64,000 nt of DNA from Candidatus Obscuribacterales bacterium. Its GTDB lineage: Bacteria; Cyanobacteriota; Vampirovibrionia; Obscuribacterales; Obscuribacteraceae. The notes beneath the pieces were generated by a model. It searched no databases, had not been told where the DNA came from, and saw nothing but the letters and a program-made list of their open reading frames with translations. The position numbers were made by a program, and so were the translations under genes. Of this stretch, positions 7,139 through 16,022 are shown piece after piece (position 1 is the stretch's first letter; each line of letters starts with the position of its first letter). Where the stretch lies: the NCBI GenBank assembly GCA_019744775.1, contig JAIETZ010000007.1, forward strand, positions 1 through 64,000. Reading direction: 5' to 3'.

Positions 7139-7399
7139 ATGCACGACATTCCATCCACCGCTCTCGGCGTGGCACTGCTGGCACTGATCGTTTTCGGAAG
7201 AAGTTATAAGCACCATCTTGAACTCTTCCGAGGAGATTGGCTCCTAGGTACTTTCAGACTTTGGCCCCTTGTCGGACTTCTTCTGGCAGCCGGCAGTCAG
7301 TACTTTCTGTGCCAAGGGATCTCGGATCAGTCGCTGATTGCTGCTATCGATGGTATTGCGCTCTACGCCGCGTACCTTCAAATCTGCCGCAACTACTAA
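7139..7399 (+). CDS. Small three-helix membrane protein
   Basis: This 86-residue protein has hydrophobic segments at about 8-20, 42-60 and 65-83, likely three membrane helices. The first loop is basic (RSYKHHLELFRGD). The chosen ATG at 7139 lies after AAGGAGATAAATCT. It precedes prs by 32 bases and is probably co-transcribed with it. Function unknown, and no family recognised. Confidence 0.6.
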   Translation: MHDIPSTALGVALLALIVFGRSYKHHLELFRGDWLLGTFRLWPLVGLLLAAGSQYFLCQGISDQSLIAAIDGIALYAAYLQICRNY

Positions 7400-7431
7400 A
7401 AATAACTACACCCCCAAAAGGAGACTTAAAG

Positions 7432-8385
7432 ATGGATAAGCGTTTGATGATCGTAACCGGCTCAGCCAATCCCGAACTCGCCAAAGAAATTGTCGGCCCT
7501 GCCGGTGTCTACCTGACCGAATGCATTTCAAAAACATTCGCCGACGGTGAACGATACGTTCAAATCAGCAAAACTGTGCGCGGGGCAGACGTATTCGTCA
7601 TTCAGCCGACGTGCAATCCAGTCAACGAAAACCTCATGGAATTGCTCATCATGGTTGATGCACTCAAGCGGGCTTCCGCTGAGCGCATCACTTTGGTAAT
7701 TCCCTACTTCGGGTACGCAAGACAGGACCGCAAAGCTGCCGGTCGCGAACCCATTACCTCGAAGCTTGTCGCCGACATGATTCACACTGCTGGTGCCGAT
7801 CGAGTAGTGCTCGTCGATTTGCATGCCGAGCAAATTGTGGGATTCTTCCACAAAGACGTCAGAGTCGATCACCTGTATGCTAATTCCGTCCACCTCAAAT
7901 TCATCAAGTCATTAGGGCTAGAAAATTTGGTCGTAGTTAGCCCTGATGTCGGCGGTGTCAAACGCGCGCGTGCTTTCGCCAAGAAATTAGACGATGCACC
8001 TCTCGCCATTATCGACAAGCGACGCAATCCGAACGAGCACAACAAAGCAGAGAGCCTTGCCGTCGTCGGCGACGTAAGCGGCAAGAACTGCCTCATCGTA
8101 GACGACATCATCGACACCGGCAACACGATTATCAAAGGAGCCGATCTCCTCAAGAAAAACGGCGCCAACAAGATATACGTCTGCTGCACACACCCTGTGT
8201 TGTCCAACAACGCAGCCGCTCGCATTCAGGAATCTTGCATTGAGATGTTAATCACAACCAACTCGATTCCTGAAGACCCGGCCAATACCTGCAACAAAAT
8301 AGAACGACTCTCGTTAGCAGGTTTGCTGACTGATGCCATCAAGCGAATTCACAACGACAAGTCGGTGAGCGAATTATTCGAATAG
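7432..8385 (+). CDS. prs: Ribose-phosphate pyrophosphokinase (PRPP synthetase)
   Basis: The enzyme makes phosphoribosyl pyrophosphate from ribose 5-phosphate and ATP, feeding purine, pyrimidine, NAD, histidine and tryptophan synthesis. The 317-residue length is normal. Visible signatures are the flexible catalytic region YFGYARQDRK (about 92-101), the metal-binding DLHAEQIVGFF (about 128-138), and the PRPP-binding loop VDDIIDTGNTI (about 222-232). ATG at 7432 follows AAAAGGAGACTTAAAG. It is followed 30 bases later by a Nudix-like gene. Sitting next to small unknown cassettes is unusual for a housekeeping prs, and a phage-type nucleotide-metabolism pair is a possible alternative reading. Confidence 0.95.
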   Translation: MDKRLMIVTGSANPELAKEIVGPAGVYLTECISKTFADGERYVQISKTVRGADVFVIQPTCNPVNENLMELLIMVDALKRASAERITLVIPYFGYARQDRKAAGREPITSKLVADMIHTAGADRVVLVDLHAEQIVGFFHKDVRVDHLYANSVHLKFIKSLGLENLVVVSPDVGGVKRARAFAKKLDDAPLAIIDKRRNPNEHNKAESLAVVGDVSGKNCLIVDDIIDTGNTIIKGADLLKKNGANKIYVCCTHPVLSNNAAARIQESCIEMLITTNSIPEDPANTCNKIERLSLAGLLTDAIKRIHNDKSVSELFE

Positions 8386-8415
8386 TAGGGACGCAACTGT
8401 TTCAAGGAGACCAAT

Positions 8416-9045
8416 ATGACAAAAGAAATTCTCATTCCATTTCCAGTCCCTACATCAACTGTTATCGCTTATCACGAGCGCGATCCGTACAAAGTCTGGG
8501 TCATCGAGCAAGCAAAGAAACACCGAGGTCGACTGACATTGGTCGGTGGTCGTTGCGAGCTGCCGGGACAATCTCATGAGACGTGCATCACGGATGAATG
8601 GCAACAAGAAGCCGGCGGGAATGGACCAGATGGCATCGCCGCCGAACTTACATGCTTGCAGTACTTCCTCACAAAAAACGATCGCTTCGCCGATCCGCGA
8701 GAAACCACTCTCGGAAAATTGACGAGCGGCAAATGCCCCAAGAAGCTGTTCAACCAGCCCATACTTGGACTCTACGGTAGCCCGGATGCAATTTACTTGG
8801 GGCGCGTCATCGGTATTCCGTACCCTAATGACGGTGAGGCAAAGCAGTGTCTCTTGTTCGACGTCAGAGACCTTGTGATTACAGAGACTGCCGACCAAAG
8901 CAAATTCGGTGCCCAACACGATCTCTTGTTGGGACTCTATCGTCGCTTCGTGGATCGCAAGTTTCACGGAACGAACGAAATGTTGACTGACATGAACGAA
9001 TTGCGCAGTTCACTTCTCAGCATTCAAGCATCTGGCTGGAAGTAA
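8416..9045 (+). CDS. Divergent Nudix hydrolase-like protein
   Basis: The 209-residue protein has a Nudix-box-like segment: VGGRCELPG at about 41-49 and ETCITDEWQQEAGG at about 55-68. The spacing matches GG...E...E.......E..E.G, but the usual REx2EE is altered to DEWQQE, so two metal ligands remain and others are changed. Nudix enzymes cleave nucleoside diphosphates linked to another moiety, such as ADP-ribose or NADH. Activity here is uncertain. It lies 30 bases after prs with its own AAGGAG, suggesting a shared transcript and a possible link to nucleotide or NAD metabolism. A strong terminator follows. Confidence 0.65.
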   Translation: MTKEILIPFPVPTSTVIAYHERDPYKVWVIEQAKKHRGRLTLVGGRCELPGQSHETCITDEWQQEAGGNGPDGIAAELTCLQYFLTKNDRFADPRETTLGKLTSGKCPKKLFNQPILGLYGSPDAIYLGRVIGIPYPNDGEAKQCLLFDVRDLVITETADQSKFGAQHDLLLGLYRRFVDRKFHGTNEMLTDMNELRSSLLSIQASGWK

Positions 9046-9057
9046 ACGTCAACACCA

Positions 9058-9094
9058 AGAGAGAGACAATTGCAATTGTCTCTCTCTTTTTTTT
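9058..9094 (+). terminator. Strong rho-independent terminator
   Basis: AAGAGAGAGACAATTG pairs with its complement CAATTGTCTCTCTCTT and is followed by a run of T. It ends the prs-Nudix unit. Confidence 0.9.
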
Positions 9095-9132
9095 AGCTTT
9101 TTGGCACTTTTTGAGCTTTAAAATCGGGTTGT

Positions 9133-9513
9133 TTATCCCGTCTGCTCAAGTTTATCTACCCTATGTTCAAGCCGGGTAATGCGTTCATCGGTTTGATCTG
9201 TGCGCTTGTTTAACGACCCAAAACCCTCGGCAAGAATAACTCTGACTGAGTCCACACGCTGGTTTGCCTGCTCCACTTGCCTTTCTAAACTGCCGAGGCG
9301 TCTGTTCGATTCCACCAGTTGCCCTTCTACATTAACTAGGCGTTGGTCAACGCTGTCCAGTTTGGTATTTGTTACATCAATCCTTGCCCCCAGTCCGGCT
9401 TCCACCATGCCCAGTTTGGCATTGGTCTCGTCAATTCGTCCGCCAAGCTTGTCCCCAAGCAGGTCGATACCATCTCTAATGGATTCCAGTAGTTTTATCT
9501 GTTCGGCGCTCAT
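9133..9513 (-). CDS. Coiled-coil protein of unknown role
   Basis: All 126 residues look like one long amphipathic helix with heptad and 7/11-type repeats (RIDETNAKLGMVEAGLGARI, then DVTNTKLDSVDQRLVNVEGQ). No signal peptide or membrane segment. The repeats resemble the short coiled-coil 'DUF' proteins common in cyanobacteria and Myxococcota. The start ATG at 9513 is preceded on the minus strand by GGGAGAG. It is convergent with the Nudix gene and divergent from the alpha-glucosidase gene. Confidence 0.7.
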   Translation of the reverse strand: MSAEQIKLLESIRDGIDLLGDKLGGRIDETNAKLGMVEAGLGARIDVTNTKLDSVDQRLVNVEGQLVESNRRLGSLERQVEQANQRVDSVRVILAEGFGSLNKRTDQTDERITRLEHRVDKLEQTG

Positions 9514-9765
9514 ATTAAAAACTCTCCCGCTGAAGTTGTCCTACTGTATAGACGTTTGAACACCCCAAAAAGTTCAATGGATTTACTACGATTCTAGCAA
9601 ATTAACCACTTGGCACCTTTCTTTTTACTCTCTACTACTACCGCCTATCGTAACTTCACACAATCATACTTTGCATGCGTGATCGGTTAGAATTTATCTT
9701 TGACACGAGACAGCGCCAGCGACTATACGCCGGCGGCAAATTTAGCGACATCGCCAGGAGAAGAC

Positions 9766-11961
9766 ATGGACCAGCAGCTTGACGAATCCAAAGTGGATCT
9801 TAAAGAGGCAAGTACAAAGAGACGCATGTGGAAGCCACACGAGCGCCAAAAGAATGTCTTCAAAGGCAATAGTCACTGGGAGCAAGCGAAGATAGGCGAA
9901 GTTGATGTTGCACGCTTGTCGGTTTTGCCGCAGGGCGCTGCGCTTATTCCTGATTCATTTGGTGTTATCGCTACTCCTAGTTGGAAAGAAGTCAAACAAC
10001 CAACGTTGCCATTTGGTTTTGATTGGCAGCAGACACTAGCCGGTCGATTTGATTTTTACTTTGAACTCAAAAAAGGTCTGCGCTGTCTAGCACTAGGTGA
10101 AAGATTCTCCGGACTAAATGTACGCGGTGAAAAGCACACGCTAATTAGTACTGACAATCCACATCACGATGAGTCTATGGATTCGATGTATAAACCCATA
10201 CCATTCCTGGTTGTGGGCAGTCAGAATAAGTTTTTTGCCATCTTCATTGATAGTTCTGCCCCCTCGCGTTTTGACCTTGATACAGAGCTAACAGAAGAGG
10301 GACGCATCGAGTTATTTACTCGCCGCGGCTTTCGAGTCTACATTCTCGGCGGCGGGACATTGCCACAGCTTGTGGAAGCATTCACAACTCTAACCGGACG
10401 GGCAAAGTTGCCACCGCTATGGTCACTGGGTCATCAGCAATGTCGCTGGAGTTATCCAAATGAAGAGACGGTGCGCGAATTGGCTCATGAATTCCGCCAG
10501 CGGAAAATCCCTTGCGATACTCTCGTGCTGGACATCGATTACATGGATGAGTATCGCGTATTCACGACGAGCAAGAAGGCTTTTCCAAATTTTGAAAAGA
10601 TGATTGCCGACTTGAAGAAAGAGAATTTCAATGTCGTAACTATTGTTGATCCAGGTGTAAAAGTCGACGACAACTACAAGCACTTCGTCGACGGCAAGAA
10701 GAACAATTACTTCTGCAAGAACAAAGAAGGCGAGGTATTTCAAGGCAAAGTCTGGCCGGGGGATTCGGCATTTCCAGACTTTCTCAAAGATGAAACAAGA
10801 AAGTGGTGGGCGGACTCGCATAAGTTTTACACCGATGCAGGCATTGCCGGCATTTGGAATGACATGAATGAGCCGGCATTTTTCGGCATAACAAAAGTCT
10901 TGCCAGCGGACTTCTCCGAGATGCCAGAGCAACACGCTGACTTTTGCTTGCATGACGCACAAGACGGAAAAATTCAGCATCTTGAAGTACGCAATCTCTA
11001 CGGCTTTTTGATGTCTCGTTCCACCCAAGAAGGACTGCTGGCGATTCGTCCTAACGAGCGACCATTTGTACTAACACGCTCCGGCAGCACAGGCATTCAG
11101 AGATACGCCGCTGTTTGGTTAGGCGATAACAAGTCATGGTACGAACATCTCGGAAAGAGCATTCCCATGCTTCTTAACGTGGGACTCTCCGGAATTCCAT
11201 TTGCCGGAGTAGATATCGGCGGATTCTGGGATGACGCCTTGCCGGAGATAGTAATTCGCTGGTACGAACTCGGCATCTTCTATCCATTCTTCCGCAACCA
11301 CTGCAGTCTATCGGGACGCGGACAAGAAGCTTACGCGTATGCCCCGAACGTCGAAGGCATCGCGCGCAAGTTAATCGAGACGCGTTACAGCTTGCTGCCA
11401 TATATCCGCGGGCTCTTCTGGGAGCATATGCGTACAGGCGCGCCATTAATGCGTCCGCTCATGTGGCATTTCCCAACTGATGCTATTGCTTGTGATATCG
11501 ACGACCAATTCATGTTCGGCAGCGACATCCTTGTCGCCCCCATCGTCGAACGCGCGCATGAATATCGCACCGTGTACTTCCCAGCGGGCACCTGGTATCA
11601 CTTCGAGACCAACGAAAAATACGAAGGCGGACGCCCCTACGTCATCAACATGCCGCTTGGAACAGTCCCCGCTTTCGTCCGCGAAGGCGCCATATTGCCG
11701 ATAGCCGACGTCATGCAACACACTGGCGAGTATTCGGCAACGCCTATCACCTTCAAAGTATTCGGCAAGAAAGCCGCCGGACGCTTCTTCGAAGACGACG
11801 GCATAACCTTCGACTACGAGACAGGCAAGTACAACGAATACGAGTTGACCTTTACCGACGGCAAATTCACCGCCAAATCGGTGCACAAGGAATACAAGCC
11901 TGGTAACAAGTATACGTATCAACTTGCCGGCGACAACAAGTCAACGCCAGTGACGCTCTAA
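9766..11961 (+). CDS. Glycoside hydrolase family 31 alpha-glucosidase
   Basis: The 731-residue enzyme should release alpha-linked glucose (or xylose) from oligosaccharides by a retaining mechanism. The catalytic domain shows the nucleophile motif GIWNDMNEPAFF (Asp at about 364) and the acid/base region AVWLGDNKSWYEHL (Asp at about 453). It also has the conserved WSLGHQQCRWSYP and FPDFLKDETRKWW segments, with a beta-rich N-terminal domain before and a C-terminal sandwich after. No signal peptide, so probably cytosolic. ATG at 9766 follows CCAGGAG, and I reject an upstream in-frame TTG at 9700 that lacks an SD. Repeats lie immediately downstream. Confidence 0.95.
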   Translation: MDQQLDESKVDLKEASTKRRMWKPHERQKNVFKGNSHWEQAKIGEVDVARLSVLPQGAALIPDSFGVIATPSWKEVKQPTLPFGFDWQQTLAGRFDFYFELKKGLRCLALGERFSGLNVRGEKHTLISTDNPHHDESMDSMYKPIPFLVVGSQNKFFAIFIDSSAPSRFDLDTELTEEGRIELFTRRGFRVYILGGGTLPQLVEAFTTLTGRAKLPPLWSLGHQQCRWSYPNEETVRELAHEFRQRKIPCDTLVLDIDYMDEYRVFTTSKKAFPNFEKMIADLKKENFNVVTIVDPGVKVDDNYKHFVDGKKNNYFCKNKEGEVFQGKVWPGDSAFPDFLKDETRKWWADSHKFYTDAGIAGIWNDMNEPAFFGITKVLPADFSEMPEQHADFCLHDAQDGKIQHLEVRNLYGFLMSRSTQEGLLAIRPNERPFVLTRSGSTGIQRYAAVWLGDNKSWYEHLGKSIPMLLNVGLSGIPFAGVDIGGFWDDALPEIVIRWYELGIFYPFFRNHCSLSGRGQEAYAYAPNVEGIARKLIETRYSLLPYIRGLFWEHMRTGAPLMRPLMWHFPTDAIACDIDDQFMFGSDILVAPIVERAHEYRTVYFPAGTWYHFETNEKYEGGRPYVINMPLGTVPAFVREGAILPIADVMQHTGEYSATPITFKVFGKKAAGRFFEDDGITFDYETGKYNEYELTFTDGKFTAKSVHKEYKPGNKYTYQLAGDNKSTPVTL

Positions 11962-11974
11962 CCGCAACTTCATC

Positions 11975-12045
11975 GTCATTCTGAGCGAAGCGAAGAATCT
12001 CGTAGCTTAAGTAGCGAGATCCTTCGTCGCAGCTCCGGCAGCTCT
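11975..12045 (+). repeat. Nested inverted repeat family 2, copy 2
   Basis: GTCATTCTGAG then CGAAGAATCTCG pairs with CGAGATCCTTCG further on. The distal outer arm is replaced by the adjoining family 1 palindrome. Confidence 0.75.
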
Positions 12046-12068
12046 GTAGGGGCGCATTGCATGCGCCC
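12046..12068 (+). repeat. Palindromic repeat family 1, copy 3
   Basis: Core GGGCGCATTGCATGCGCCC preceded by GTAG, abutting the family 2 element. Confidence 0.9.
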
Positions 12069-12243
12069 TCTTCCCCTTTTCCCACCAACATTAGACACTA
12101 CGCGAGCCTCGCTAAATTAATGTCTACGTGTATTTCCCACTAATTTACTGTCTATTTGATCTTCTCTTTTAATAGTGTAGAAGCATATTTACAGAACTTC
12201 AGTTCTACCCAGGTCGTTTTAAAACCAGCAAAACGCAAGCATA

Positions 12244-12327
12244 GTTTCCATTCACGGCATTTTTAGTTGGCAGCAAGCCTTCTAGGAGTGTCGTTGGTTT
12301 TTGCGCGCGTTGTTTTGCTTTGGAAAC
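12244..12327 (+). ncRNA. Candidate leader RNA, GGCAGCAAGCC hairpin type (copy B)
   Basis: CGGCATTTTT at 12255-12264 pairs with AGGAGTGTCG at 12284-12293 using several G-U pairs. The apex is AGTTGGCAGCAAGCCTTCT, nearly identical to that at 25179. GTTTCCA at 12244-12250 can pair with TGGAAAC at 12321-12327 to close the whole element. It lies upstream of the nucleotidyltransferase start at 12365. Confidence 0.5.
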
Positions 12328-12364
12328 GAGCCTTTATTTGAGTTTAGACGGAGGCATTGCTTAC

Positions 12365-13063
12365 ATGACCAACAAATTTCAGGCGCATCCGCTTCCGACT
12401 GACTGGAAGCCGACCACTCTCATGACAGCGCTTGCCGGTTCACAGGCGCACGGCACACAGCTTCAATCATCTGATGTTGATACAAGGACATTGTTTATCC
12501 AGCCAACCAGAGCAATCTTGTCTTTTGGTTATAAGTACAAACCAGACAAGTTAGAAAACACCGATGAAAATGCATGGGAGCTTCATCGGTATATCGAGCT
12601 GGCGTTGAAAAACGAACCATCGGTGATCGAGACATTTAAGACGCCGTTCCTGTCCATCACCGATGACGGACTTGCCATAAGAGAACTTTTTCCTCACTTC
12701 CTGAGCAAAAGGCGAATACTGCACTGCTATCGCGGGAATGCGCACAAGCAGAAGCATTTGGCTGTGCAAGCACAGAACCAAGACAGAAGAAGCAAGTGTG
12801 CAGCTCATTATCTGAGAATTCTTTTCAATGGTATTGAGTTGCTTCAATCCGGCGACTTTACCGTAAGGATTGTCGATAGCGAAATTGGCGATGCTGTTAT
12901 GCGCGCCAAGAAAGGGCTGCTGAGTCTGGACGAGGTAACGACTCTAGGGCAAGACTTGGAGGCACGGCTAGAGACAGCATACCTAAATTCAACAATCGAT
13001 GAGCAGTGGAATCTTGATCCAATCAACGAGCTACTTTTGTCCCTGAGACAAAAGTACTGGTAA
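12365..13063 (+). CDS. RlaP-like nucleotidyltransferase (pol beta fold)
   Basis: The 232-residue protein has the minimal nucleotidyltransferase signature GSQAHGTQLQSSDVDTR at about 24-40, with metal-binding Asp36 and Asp38. It continues with HRYIELALKNEPSVIE and later basic helices, as in the RlaP/YcgL-like family found in RNA-repair loci and many phages. Such enzymes add a nucleotide to an RNA or protein, but the target here is unknown. ATG at 12365 follows ACGGAGG. A TTG 15 codons upstream is rejected because it lies inside the leader hairpin. A Rnl1-type RNA ligase is encoded at 53040, so an RNA-repair role is conceivable. Confidence 0.75.
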   Translation: MTNKFQAHPLPTDWKPTTLMTALAGSQAHGTQLQSSDVDTRTLFIQPTRAILSFGYKYKPDKLENTDENAWELHRYIELALKNEPSVIETFKTPFLSITDDGLAIRELFPHFLSKRRILHCYRGNAHKQKHLAVQAQNQDRRSKCAAHYLRILFNGIELLQSGDFTVRIVDSEIGDAVMRAKKGLLSLDEVTTLGQDLEARLETAYLNSTIDEQWNLDPINELLLSLRQKYW

Positions 13064-13093
13064 GCGTTATTACATGTCTGCGGAGGGTAACTA

Positions 13094-13468
13094 GTGTCCA
13101 TATTTTTGGTTTTCCATCAGGATAGTGAAGATTACTCCCCTCAATTGAAGGGAGTTTGTGAGAGTTGGGAGAAGACCCAGAAATTTCTTGAATGTGATGG
13201 GGAAGTTCTGGGTTGTTTTATGGAGAAATATCTCGGCGATCGCATCTATGCGGTCGTGAATGATAAGTTTGAGGGAAAAGTTGAATGGCCCAGCTTCCCC
13301 TGGATGGGCGTGAAGGAAATCCTGGTCAATGTAATGCACGAACCCAGACATCCCGGAGACGTGCGGGGGGAGAGGACTTACAAGGTTGTCCTCAGTGAGT
13401 TTTGGCAGCCGCCAGAATATGGCGTGCAGGATTTGTTGAAAAAATATGGGTCCAAGCATTCGCGCTAG
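13094..13468 (+). CDS. Hypothetical protein, 124 residues
   Basis: No family is recognised. A GTG start is preceded by CGGAGGGT. The N-terminus is hydrophobic and beta-like (SIFLVFHQDSEDYS), the centre has FPWMGVKEILVNVMHEPRHPGD, and the C-terminus is basic. No membrane segment or signal peptide. It lies 30 bases after the nucleotidyltransferase gene on the same strand and is probably co-transcribed. A 12-bp hairpin follows the stop. Confidence 0.55.
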   Translation: MSIFLVFHQDSEDYSPQLKGVCESWEKTQKFLECDGEVLGCFMEKYLGDRIYAVVNDKFEGKVEWPSFPWMGVKEILVNVMHEPRHPGDVRGERTYKVVLSEFWQPPEYGVQDLLKKYGSKHSR

Positions 13469-13475
13469 GACTAAC

Positions 13476-13512
13476 AAGAAACGCTTCGGACTTAAGCTCT
13501 GAAGCGTTTCTT
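13476..13512 (+). terminator. Hairpin terminator
   Basis: AAGAAACGCTTC at 13476-13487 pairs perfectly with GAAGCGTTTCTT at 13501-13512. The next ATG is only 23 bases further. Confidence 0.6.
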
Positions 13513-13534
13513 TAAGACACCACAGGAGAAAAAC

Positions 13535-14284
13535 ATGAAAAGTATTTGTGTAAACATCAACAATTATGACAACGCCGAGGTGACTAAGGCCAAACTCGAA
13601 CAAATTAAAGCACTACCCGGCGTTCAAAATGCCGATTGGTTCAAGCCCGAAGATCGCATAGGAGACAAAGCCTATCGCAATCGATTCAGAAATGTTGCTT
13701 GGGTTGACGTAGCCGACAACGCGGACCTGAGCAAAGTCGTTGAACTCATCAAAACCTCTGCCAAGGTTCAGTCAGCAGTAATAATTCAACCAAAAGAGTC
13801 ATACAACTTCGAACGCAATGAGAAATCCAAAGAAGACTTGGTCTCACGCCTGAACAGGATAATTATTCAAGATCTCTACTCCTGCAAGCGAATGATGGAC
13901 GCCAACTATCCAACTCCTCATATGTGGTCAGCGCGATCCTACCGAAAGCTGGACAAGACTCTCACCAAGCAAGTTGGCTGGTTCAACGTCAACCTCGTCA
14001 TCATCGAGACTCGTCTCACGCGCAAAGACCCCGAATACACGCATCGCACCGCCAACTTCTCCAAAGTCGTCAAAGCACAGGCAGAAGAAATCGCCGGCGA
14101 CTTGAGAAAAATAGTCAACTCCAGCTTCATTGGCTGTAGCACATACACCATTGAAGAAATCATGGAACTTCCTCAGGAATGGGATGTAGGACGTATGGGA
14201 CGCAGCGATACTGAAGGCGTCCGCGAATTCAAGATCGAAACAAGAGTCATACTCATCCCGCACCGGTACGATTCGATTATCTAA
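13535..14284 (+). CDS. Hypothetical protein, 249 residues
   Basis: No family is recognised. The N-terminal part (about 1-95) looks like an alpha/beta domain of the ferredoxin-like type: beta ICVNINNY, helix EVTKAKLEQIKAL, strands VAWVDVAD and VQSAVIIQ. A helical section with Arg and Asn follows, then a charged C-terminal part (ETRLTRKDPEYTH, EFKIETRVILIPHRYDS). Cytosolic by appearance. ATG after CAGGAG. Hairpins at 13476 and 14341 isolate it as a cassette. Confidence 0.6.
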   Translation: MKSICVNINNYDNAEVTKAKLEQIKALPGVQNADWFKPEDRIGDKAYRNRFRNVAWVDVADNADLSKVVELIKTSAKVQSAVIIQPKESYNFERNEKSKEDLVSRLNRIIIQDLYSCKRMMDANYPTPHMWSARSYRKLDKTLTKQVGWFNVNLVIIETRLTRKDPEYTHRTANFSKVVKAQAEEIAGDLRKIVNSSFIGCSTYTIEEIMELPQEWDVGRMGRSDTEGVREFKIETRVILIPHRYDSII

Positions 14285-14340
14285 AACACAATAAGCGGCT
14301 TTGAAATATCCCAAAGCTGCTGCACGAAAAGAAAAACCCA

Positions 14341-14371
14341 AAAGAGCAGGACGTCTGTCCTGCTCTTTTTT
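14341..14371 (+). terminator. Strong rho-independent terminator
   Basis: AAAGAGCAGGAC at 14341-14352 pairs with GTCCTGCTCTTT at 14357-14368, followed by TTTT. Confidence 0.9.
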
Positions 14372-14400
14372 TCGTCCTCACAAAACTTCGGAGGTTACCT

Positions 14401-15963
14401 ATGACACAAGTATTCGTTGGGCAACAAATTCAAGTCAAATTCGTGAAACACAGAGGTTCAATTCGCGCGGAGAATGTCAAATTCACAAAAATAGCTTTCA
14501 TTTCAAAACGCTGGACCAGCACTTCCCACCCGAAGTCCGAACAGCCTCGCGCTAGAGAAGAATGGATTTGCCAGATTATTCACGATACGCTGCCCGACAA
14601 CCCAAGAAAAGGCGTTCTTATCCTAGCCCCTCTCCGCAAATTGACAGAACAAATAGACTGGCAGGTAAGTGAGCAACCCAAGAACAAAGAGCAGCTCCTC
14701 GTTACTAAAACTGCTCATCTCGGTGAAAGAATTCTCTGCACACAAACATTCTCGCTCAGCGAAGAATCAGCTATTCCCCCTGGTTGCCCCCAGGCTACCG
14801 TCAATGTAATTCAAAGGAAGCTGGACGAGATTCGTTACACCAAGCTACGGTGTTCGTCTTCCATATCATCCGTAGACGGAAAACACTGTGTTGTGGTCTC
14901 ACTCTTGCACCAAGGCGTCGGCATGCAATCCTTCAATTTGAAGTCCGAGAGTGAAGTGAATCCAACGTGGCCCAACAAACTGAAAGAGCAAGCCAAACGC
15001 TGTTTGTTCCTCATCAATTACCAAGAAGAACAAGCGAAGAAAAGGCTTGAGCAAGTTCAAGCTCGAAAGCAAAAGGCAGAACTAGCAGGCCATCGCGCTA
15101 TAGAAGCGGAAGCAGAACAGAGACGCAAGCTTGAACTGAACTTTAAGGGAGGCAAGCCTGTGTCAGTAGTGAGTATGACTTCATTCAAGGTGACCTCAAG
15201 CATCGAACAACGAATACTCATTCTGTCAAACGGCAAAACGGTGCAAGTCGCGAATATAGCAGGAATTTTTCGACATGGGTACTTCGTGGATTACGTCAGA
15301 ATTGATTTACCCTGTGTGCCGATCCTTTCCTGGGAACATGCCTTCCTGCTTACTGAAGGCTCGGTCGTCAGTTACGAATATCCGTTTCAGTGGGTCAATG
15401 GCAGCCTAACCAACGGACTGGTCGGCTTTCCCAAACTTCGCCCGGAAGGCGCTGAATGGAGAAACTATCCAATCAACGCAATTCCACAAGATTGTTGGGA
15501 GCTTTTTCTGGCAGGACTTGAAGGCAAGTTCGCTGCAGACATTTTGCCCTGGCACACGCAAGTAACAGCCGAAGCTAAGGAAAAGAAAAAGCGCGTGATT
15601 AAACTAACGCCTAGACAAAAGGCGTTACAGGCAATCGTGCGAAAACAGATGTGGAAAGGCAAAGAAGACGACTACGTCGTCATCGGCACCAACCTCATCT
15701 TCAGCTACGAGACAGCACACGGCTCGATGCTCTATCTCGTAGATAATCCCGGCGTTGGTGCAATTTATGTCTTCACTGATATACAGAAGGCAAGACAATT
15801 GGCAAGCAACGCCATCACAAGAACGAAAGCAATTGAGCGCGGCGACCACCGAATTCTTCACAACGAAGGCTGGGAAGAGAAGGTGGAAGCTTTGCTAAGC
15901 GGCACAGTCTCACTCGCCAATCGGCAGCGCTCAACGACTAAACGAGTCGCATCAGGTAGATAG
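14401..15963 (+). CDS. Large hypothetical protein, 520 residues
   Basis: No family is recognised. Residues 1-200 are mixed alpha/beta with a Cys-containing block (CPQATVNVIQ, RCSSSISSVDGKH). Residues about 205-245 are a charged coiled coil (EEQAKKRLEQVQARKQKAEL). A beta-rich domain follows (MTSFKVTSS, GKTVQVANIAGIF). The C-terminal 130 residues form another domain with DDYVVIGTNLIFSYET and GAIYVFTDIQKARQL. No signal or membrane segment. It is the largest unknown in the 13-16 kb group. A C-terminal tail TTKRVASGR is basic. ATG follows CGGAGGT. Confidence 0.6.
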   Translation: MTQVFVGQQIQVKFVKHRGSIRAENVKFTKIAFISKRWTSTSHPKSEQPRAREEWICQIIHDTLPDNPRKGVLILAPLRKLTEQIDWQVSEQPKNKEQLLVTKTAHLGERILCTQTFSLSEESAIPPGCPQATVNVIQRKLDEIRYTKLRCSSSISSVDGKHCVVVSLLHQGVGMQSFNLKSESEVNPTWPNKLKEQAKRCLFLINYQEEQAKKRLEQVQARKQKAELAGHRAIEAEAEQRRKLELNFKGGKPVSVVSMTSFKVTSSIEQRILILSNGKTVQVANIAGIFRHGYFVDYVRIDLPCVPILSWEHAFLLTEGSVVSYEYPFQWVNGSLTNGLVGFPKLRPEGAEWRNYPINAIPQDCWELFLAGLEGKFAADILPWHTQVTAEAKEKKKRVIKLTPRQKALQAIVRKQMWKGKEDDYVVIGTNLIFSYETAHGSMLYLVDNPGVGAIYVFTDIQKARQLASNAITRTKAIERGDHRILHNEGWEEKVEALLSGTVSLANRQRSTTKRVASGR

Positions 15964-15983
15964 TTCGACAGGGAAGAGACAAA

Positions 15984-16006
15984 GGGCGCATGCAATGCGC
16001 CCCTAC
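15984..16006 (-). repeat. Palindromic repeat family 1, copy 4
   Basis: GGGCGCATGCAATGCGCCC then CTAC, in the 59-base gap between two plus-strand genes. It ends only 16 bases before the next ATG, just before its SD. Confidence 0.9.
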
Positions 16007-16022
16007 GATACAGGAGACCTAA

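Noticed and set aside
12320-13063. The earlier TTG start for the nucleotidyltransferase
   Set aside because: It lies inside the leader hairpin and lacks an SD, whereas ATG at 12365 has ACGGAGG at good spacing.
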